64,000 nt of DNA, taken from the NCBI GenBank assembly GCA_937928165.1, contig CALFVT010000003.1, forward strand, positions 1 to 64,000, read 5' to 3'. This DNA comes from an uncultured Caulobacterales bacterium. Its GTDB lineage: Bacteria > Pseudomonadota > Alphaproteobacteria > Caulobacterales > Maricaulaceae. Made by a program: the position numbers and the translations under genes. Position 1 is the first letter of the stretch. The number at the start of each line of letters is the position of its first letter. A model generated the notes under the pieces. It was not told the origin of the DNA. It saw nothing but the letters and a program-made list of their open reading frames with translations, and ran no database searches. This document shows, piece by piece, positions 61,239 to 64,000 of this stretch.

Positions 61239-61928
61239 CTACCACATTTGGATCGTCCATCCTTGATCCAATGCGTAACGTGATAATTTCTTATCAGGGT
61301 TCACAGGCACGCATATATGAGCAGCATTGAACATAGCAAGGTCAGAAATGCTGTCTGAATAAAAAGTGACTTTTGTGTGATATTGTTTCAATATAAGGTT
61401 TTCACTGATTAGTCTATTGAATCTATTCACCTTTTCATGTGAATAACAATTCGGCGTTTTGAAGTTTAATTTCAATTTGTTGCAATTATCATAGTCCATT
61501 TCAGTCGACAGCACATAATCAAAGCCAAGCGCCTCCCCCATAGGTTTTGCAATCACATCAACGGCGGCGCTGATAATAATTAATTTATCTTTGCGGGATT
61601 TATGAAACTCAATAAGTTTCAATGCGCCCGGGCGCAAACCTGTGCGTAGTTCTTTTTGTGCAAAGTCATAGCCTCTTTGTTTAACCCTGCCGCGCGGCGC
61701 ATCTTTCATCGCCCAGCGCATCATGGACAGTTTAACATCCACACGCGGACATTTGCCCCGCTTATAGGCGAGCTGCGTCCAGCCTGCAGTCAATAATAAC
61801 GGCAGCCATACATGCGGGCGAAATTTGACCCATTGCCAAATAAATCGCCCCCATGTGCCGCGCCGCGTTAAGGTATAATCAAGATCAAAAACAGCCAATC
61901 CGGGCGGATGAGGTGGCGCCGTGCTCAT
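61239..61928 (-). CDS. HAD-IB family phosphatase
   Basis: 229 residues starting at 61928, where the ATG overlaps the stop of the CDP-alcohol transferase gene by four bases (ATGA). Motif I is FDLDYTLTRRG, motif II ISAAVDV, the motif III Lys lies in SHEKVNRF, and motif IV is FYSDSISDLAMF. A SerB-like cap is present. In this context it may dephosphorylate the transferase product, as PGP phosphatases do. It precedes the nucleotidyltransferase by 23 bases. Confidence 0.85.
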   Translation of the reverse strand: MSTAPPHPPGLAVFDLDYTLTRRGTWGRFIWQWVKFRPHVWLPLLLTAGWTQLAYKRGKCPRVDVKLSMMRWAMKDAPRGRVKQRGYDFAQKELRTGLRPGALKLIEFHKSRKDKLIIISAAVDVIAKPMGEALGFDYVLSTEMDYDNCNKLKLNFKTPNCYSHEKVNRFNRLISENLILKQYHTKVTFYSDSISDLAMFNAAHICVPVNPDKKLSRYALDQGWTIQMW

Positions 61929-63037
61929 CCAGCCGGATCCATCCAAGAGCTTATTCTCCCGCGCTTAAAGCTTGCGGTTATAACAACGCCAATATTAAAG
62001 GCGATACACAGCCATGTCCAAATTGCAACGGCGTAAAACCCTCCCCGCCCTGCCTGGGGCCACATTCCCATAAGCATGATACCGATCATAAAAATAAACA
62101 TATTTGGGTTTCGCCGAGCAATAATAAAGCGCAGGGCCGAATTAATTGGCCGCCAAACATGGATATGAAATCCGTGCTGCGCGATAAATATGCCCTCAAT
62201 AATACGGTCAATCACATAACCGGCCAAGATCGCAACAAGGGCAAATGTCATTGGGTCAGCCGTAAAGTTTGGCCATGCAAAGACGCCGCCGAGCCCGATA
62301 AACCACGCCCAATACCAAAAGGGCGGGTGAATAAGATCTATACCATGATCGTAAACATTACCCCAAGCAGAAAAGGTCATAGTTGTCCGGGCGAGCTTTC
62401 CGTCCACCGTATCTAAAAATGTCATGACCCAACCTGTAGCAAAACCTAGCGCCCATTGCCCTGTCCAGAAAAAATATAGCGCCGCAAACATTAAAATAAG
62501 ACCGATTGTTGTCACCATATTCGGCGTGAGGTGAAGATTTGCACAAAGCCGCGTGACATAATAGGCAGGACGCGGCCAAATAAATTTTGTGACAAAATCC
62601 GTAATACCCTTATAGGATCCGGCAAATTGCGTCTTCATAATATCATCTGCAGGGGTTACGCGGCTATCGAGGGCATAAGGACGCTCAGACTTTCGTAAGG
62701 CTTTATCATAGGCCGATACAAGGTCTTGCGGGCGGACTATGCGTAAGTCTCCAGCCGCATCCGCTGGCTGCCCAATAAGCTGCGCAGCCCCGCCGGCAAC
62801 CCCAATGATAAGGCCGCCTTGCACTAAAACTATGGACTCGCAGGCGGTAAAAGCTTTGAGAAGATTATTCGATAATATAAAATTAGCGTCAAAGGCGTGA
62901 CTCGCCCCGACTTCATCATGGGTGACACCAAGACCAAATTTTTTAAAGGCGCGGGTCTGCCATTCCATCAAAGACAGTCCCCAAAGCCGCGCTGTCGGCG
63001 CACCGATTAAAAAAACCTGCCGATTAGATTGCAACAT
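61925..63037 (-). CDS. CDP-alcohol phosphatidyltransferase with N-terminal nucleotidyltransferase-like domain
   Basis: 370 residues. The transferase signature D-x2-DG-x2-AR-x8-G-x3-D-x3-D is fully present (DTVDGKLAR, eight residues, then GNVYDHGID, around 210-235) and lies between membrane helices. The first 150 residues are soluble (FLIGAPTARLWGLS, AFKKFGLGVTHDEVG), resembling the degenerate nucleotidyltransferase domain of IPCT/DIPP synthase fusions, but no active-site motif is evident. It joins an alcohol phosphate to a lipid or CDP-lipid. Five bases after the flippase gene. Confidence 0.85.
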   Translation of the reverse strand: MLQSNRQVFLIGAPTARLWGLSLMEWQTRAFKKFGLGVTHDEVGASHAFDANFILSNNLLKAFTACESIVLVQGGLIIGVAGGAAQLIGQPADAAGDLRIVRPQDLVSAYDKALRKSERPYALDSRVTPADDIMKTQFAGSYKGITDFVTKFIWPRPAYYVTRLCANLHLTPNMVTTIGLILMFAALYFFWTGQWALGFATGWVMTFLDTVDGKLARTTMTFSAWGNVYDHGIDLIHPPFWYWAWFIGLGGVFAWPNFTADPMTFALVAILAGYVIDRIIEGIFIAQHGFHIHVWRPINSALRFIIARRNPNMFIFMIGIMLMGMWPQAGRGGFYAVAIWTWLCIAFNIGVVITASFKRGRISSWMDPAG

Positions 63038-63042
63038 AAAGC

Positions 63043-64000
63043 TTATCCCTCCGACGCCTTTACGCGCTGCTCTAATGTATATTTAGCCATGAGTGTGACG
63101 ATGACAACGGTGAAACCATTCCCAATTAGAACCGCCCAAGCCGCCGCCATAGGCCCAATAATTTTAGCCATAATAAGAAGCGCGGCAATATAGATAAACA
63201 CCCCTGCCCCCCGCCCCATAATCGCCCGCTCCGGGCAATCAGCAGCAAAAAACACCGGATAAAGCGGGGCCGCAGCCCCCATTAATGCGGCGGCCGGGAC
63301 TAATATTGTAGCAAAGGGAATAGCCGCTTCAAAACCTTCAATTTTAAGAAGCTGCAAGATAGCCTCGCCAAAGATAAAAAAAGCGGCGGACATGAAACAG
63401 CCAAATAATAATAAAATCGTCGCCGCCCGCGTCGTTAACCGCCAAATCTTATCGACCTGCCCTTCGGATACCATACGCGCAAGCTCAGGGTAAATCACTT
63501 GGTCTAGCAATTTAAATCCTTCTGATAAGAGTTTTGCAACTTCCTCTGCGATCTTATAGAGCGCATTCCAAACAGGACCAAATATAGCAAAAACAAGCAA
63601 GGACGGCAGATGAAGCGTGGCCGCTCCAAGTGTCGCATCAATATTAGATTTAAACACAAACGCCCATAGCCCTTTGCGTTCTGGCTTAAAGAATTTCACC
63701 TTAGCCCTTATGACATGACCAAGCATATTGCGGCGTTTCAGCTCAATAATCGCCATAACCGGCAAGAAAATATAAGCGCAAAACGAGCCTGCAAACCATG
63801 CTAGTAAAAATCCTTCAAATCCGGCTCCTGTAAGCGCCGCAATGACAGCGCCAATAAGGCGTATAATCGGCATAATTACCGCTTTGACGGCTAAAACATT
63901 GAACTTATCAAACAGCCTAAAAATCCCGACCGATGCGCCGCGTTGGCGAATTAAAACCAAGATACAATATAAGGTGAGATAATGTTTAAATTGCTCAAGG
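63043..64000 (-). CDS. Oligosaccharide/lipid flippase (Wzx/MATE-like), partial
   Basis: The frame stays open to the right edge with no stop, so the gene continues beyond 64000; a possible start at 63960 (TTG) is rejected. About 318 residues of a polytopic protein are seen, with at least eight hydrophobic spans such as IIRLIGAVIAALTGA, FLLAWFAGSFCAYIFL, ATILLLFGCFMSAAFF and AAWAVLIGNGFTVVIVTL. This fits the MVF/Wzx flippase superfamily, which moves lipid-linked intermediates across the inner membrane. First seen gene of the lipid operon. Confidence 0.78.
   Translation of the reverse strand, partial: LEQFKHYLTLYCILVLIRQRGASVGIFRLFDKFNVLAVKAVIMPIIRLIGAVIAALTGAGFEGFLLAWFAGSFCAYIFLPVMAIIELKRRNMLGHVIRAKVKFFKPERKGLWAFVFKSNIDATLGAATLHLPSLLVFAIFGPVWNALYKIAEEVAKLLSEGFKLLDQVIYPELARMVSEGQVDKIWRLTTRAATILLLFGCFMSAAFFIFGEAILQLLKIEGFEAAIPFATILVPAAALMGAAAPLYPVFFAADCPERAIMGRGAGVFIYIAALLIMAKIIGPMAAAWAVLIGNGFTVVIVTLMAKYTLEQRVKASEG

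Noticed and set aside
61853-62416. 187-residue frame on the + strand
   Set aside because: Lies antisense to the HAD and CDP-alcohol transferase genes, which carry catalytic motifs; its translation looks composition-driven.
1-64000. tRNA, rRNA or CRISPR array
   Set aside because: Reading intergenic stretches by eye, I found no TPsiC-like GGTTCGA boxes with partner arms and no regularly spaced repeats; a tRNAscan or CRISPR finder run would be decisive.

Overview
The window looks like the chromosome of an alphaproteobacterium, probably a marine, heterotrophic relative of the Hyphomonadaceae/Robiginitomaculum group; the family-level guess is inference from gene content. The best taxonomic marker is the run rpmH-rnpA-yidC-engB-argB with a pyrimidine 5'-nucleotidase-type HAD close behind (11565 down to 5706). 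Other pointers are an RpoH-type sigma factor, a class II DAHP synthase, a sphingomonad-like TonB receptor and an alphaproteobacterial palindromic intergenic repeat. Genes are dense, often coupled by 1-8 base overlaps, and no tRNA, rRNA or CRISPR was seen.

Layout. 1-525: right end of an IS1595-type insertion sequence and two AT-rich small membrane ORFs. 0.65-3.7 kb: gpmA, a RibD deaminase domain and an amidohydrolase lipoprotein. 3.8-5.7 kb: a membrane protein and a variant desaturase. 5.7-11.6 kb: the rpmH-to-argB housekeeping block. 11.9-20.8 kb, all on +: a DUF547/TVP38/flavin disulfide reductase trio, an orphan histidine kinase, tyrA, pheA, a short-chain dehydrogenase and pyrF.

20.8-36.2 kb is a catabolic island for a phenylacetate-type aromatic. 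It has an aromatic-acid MFS importer, succinate-semialdehyde dehydrogenase, hpaE, hpaF, hpaG, an HpaR-like MarR regulator, a two-subunit LigAB-type ring-cleavage dioxygenase, hpaI, hpaH, a ferredoxin-reductase-like flavoprotein, a Rieske oxygenase, a LuxR-type regulator, a decayed IS1182-type transposase and a large TonB-dependent receptor. Together these would take homoprotocatechuate (or a methoxylated or deoxy precursor) to pyruvate and succinate. The usual HpaD and HpaBC enzymes are absent and seem to be replaced by LigAB and the Rieske oxygenase. A palindrome, TTAACATGTTAA, occurs both in the hpaF/hpaG divergent promoter and over the hpaH start codon, and is a good HpaR operator candidate.

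36.5-55.7 kb is mostly housekeeping: rluD, rpoH, a DUF3179 protein, sixA, gltX, an outer-membrane barrel, recQ, nadE, a Gfo/Idh/MocA oxidoreductase, HU, class II DAHP synthase, glutathione reductase, a lipoprotein, rpiA, glmU and gph.

56.0-64.0 kb holds an XRE regulator and then, on the - strand and closely spaced, a probable seven-gene lipid operon that runs off the right edge. Its genes are a flippase, a CDP-alcohol phosphatidyltransferase with a degenerate nucleotidyltransferase-like N-terminus, a HAD-IB phosphatase, a LicC/IPCT-like nucleotidyltransferase, a GMC oxidoreductase, a cyclopropane-fatty-acid synthase with a histone-H1-like lysine tail, and an LpxO/AspH-type hydroxylase. The set reads like a pathway that makes, decorates and exports an unusual polar lipid, and it is the best candidate here for an undescribed system.
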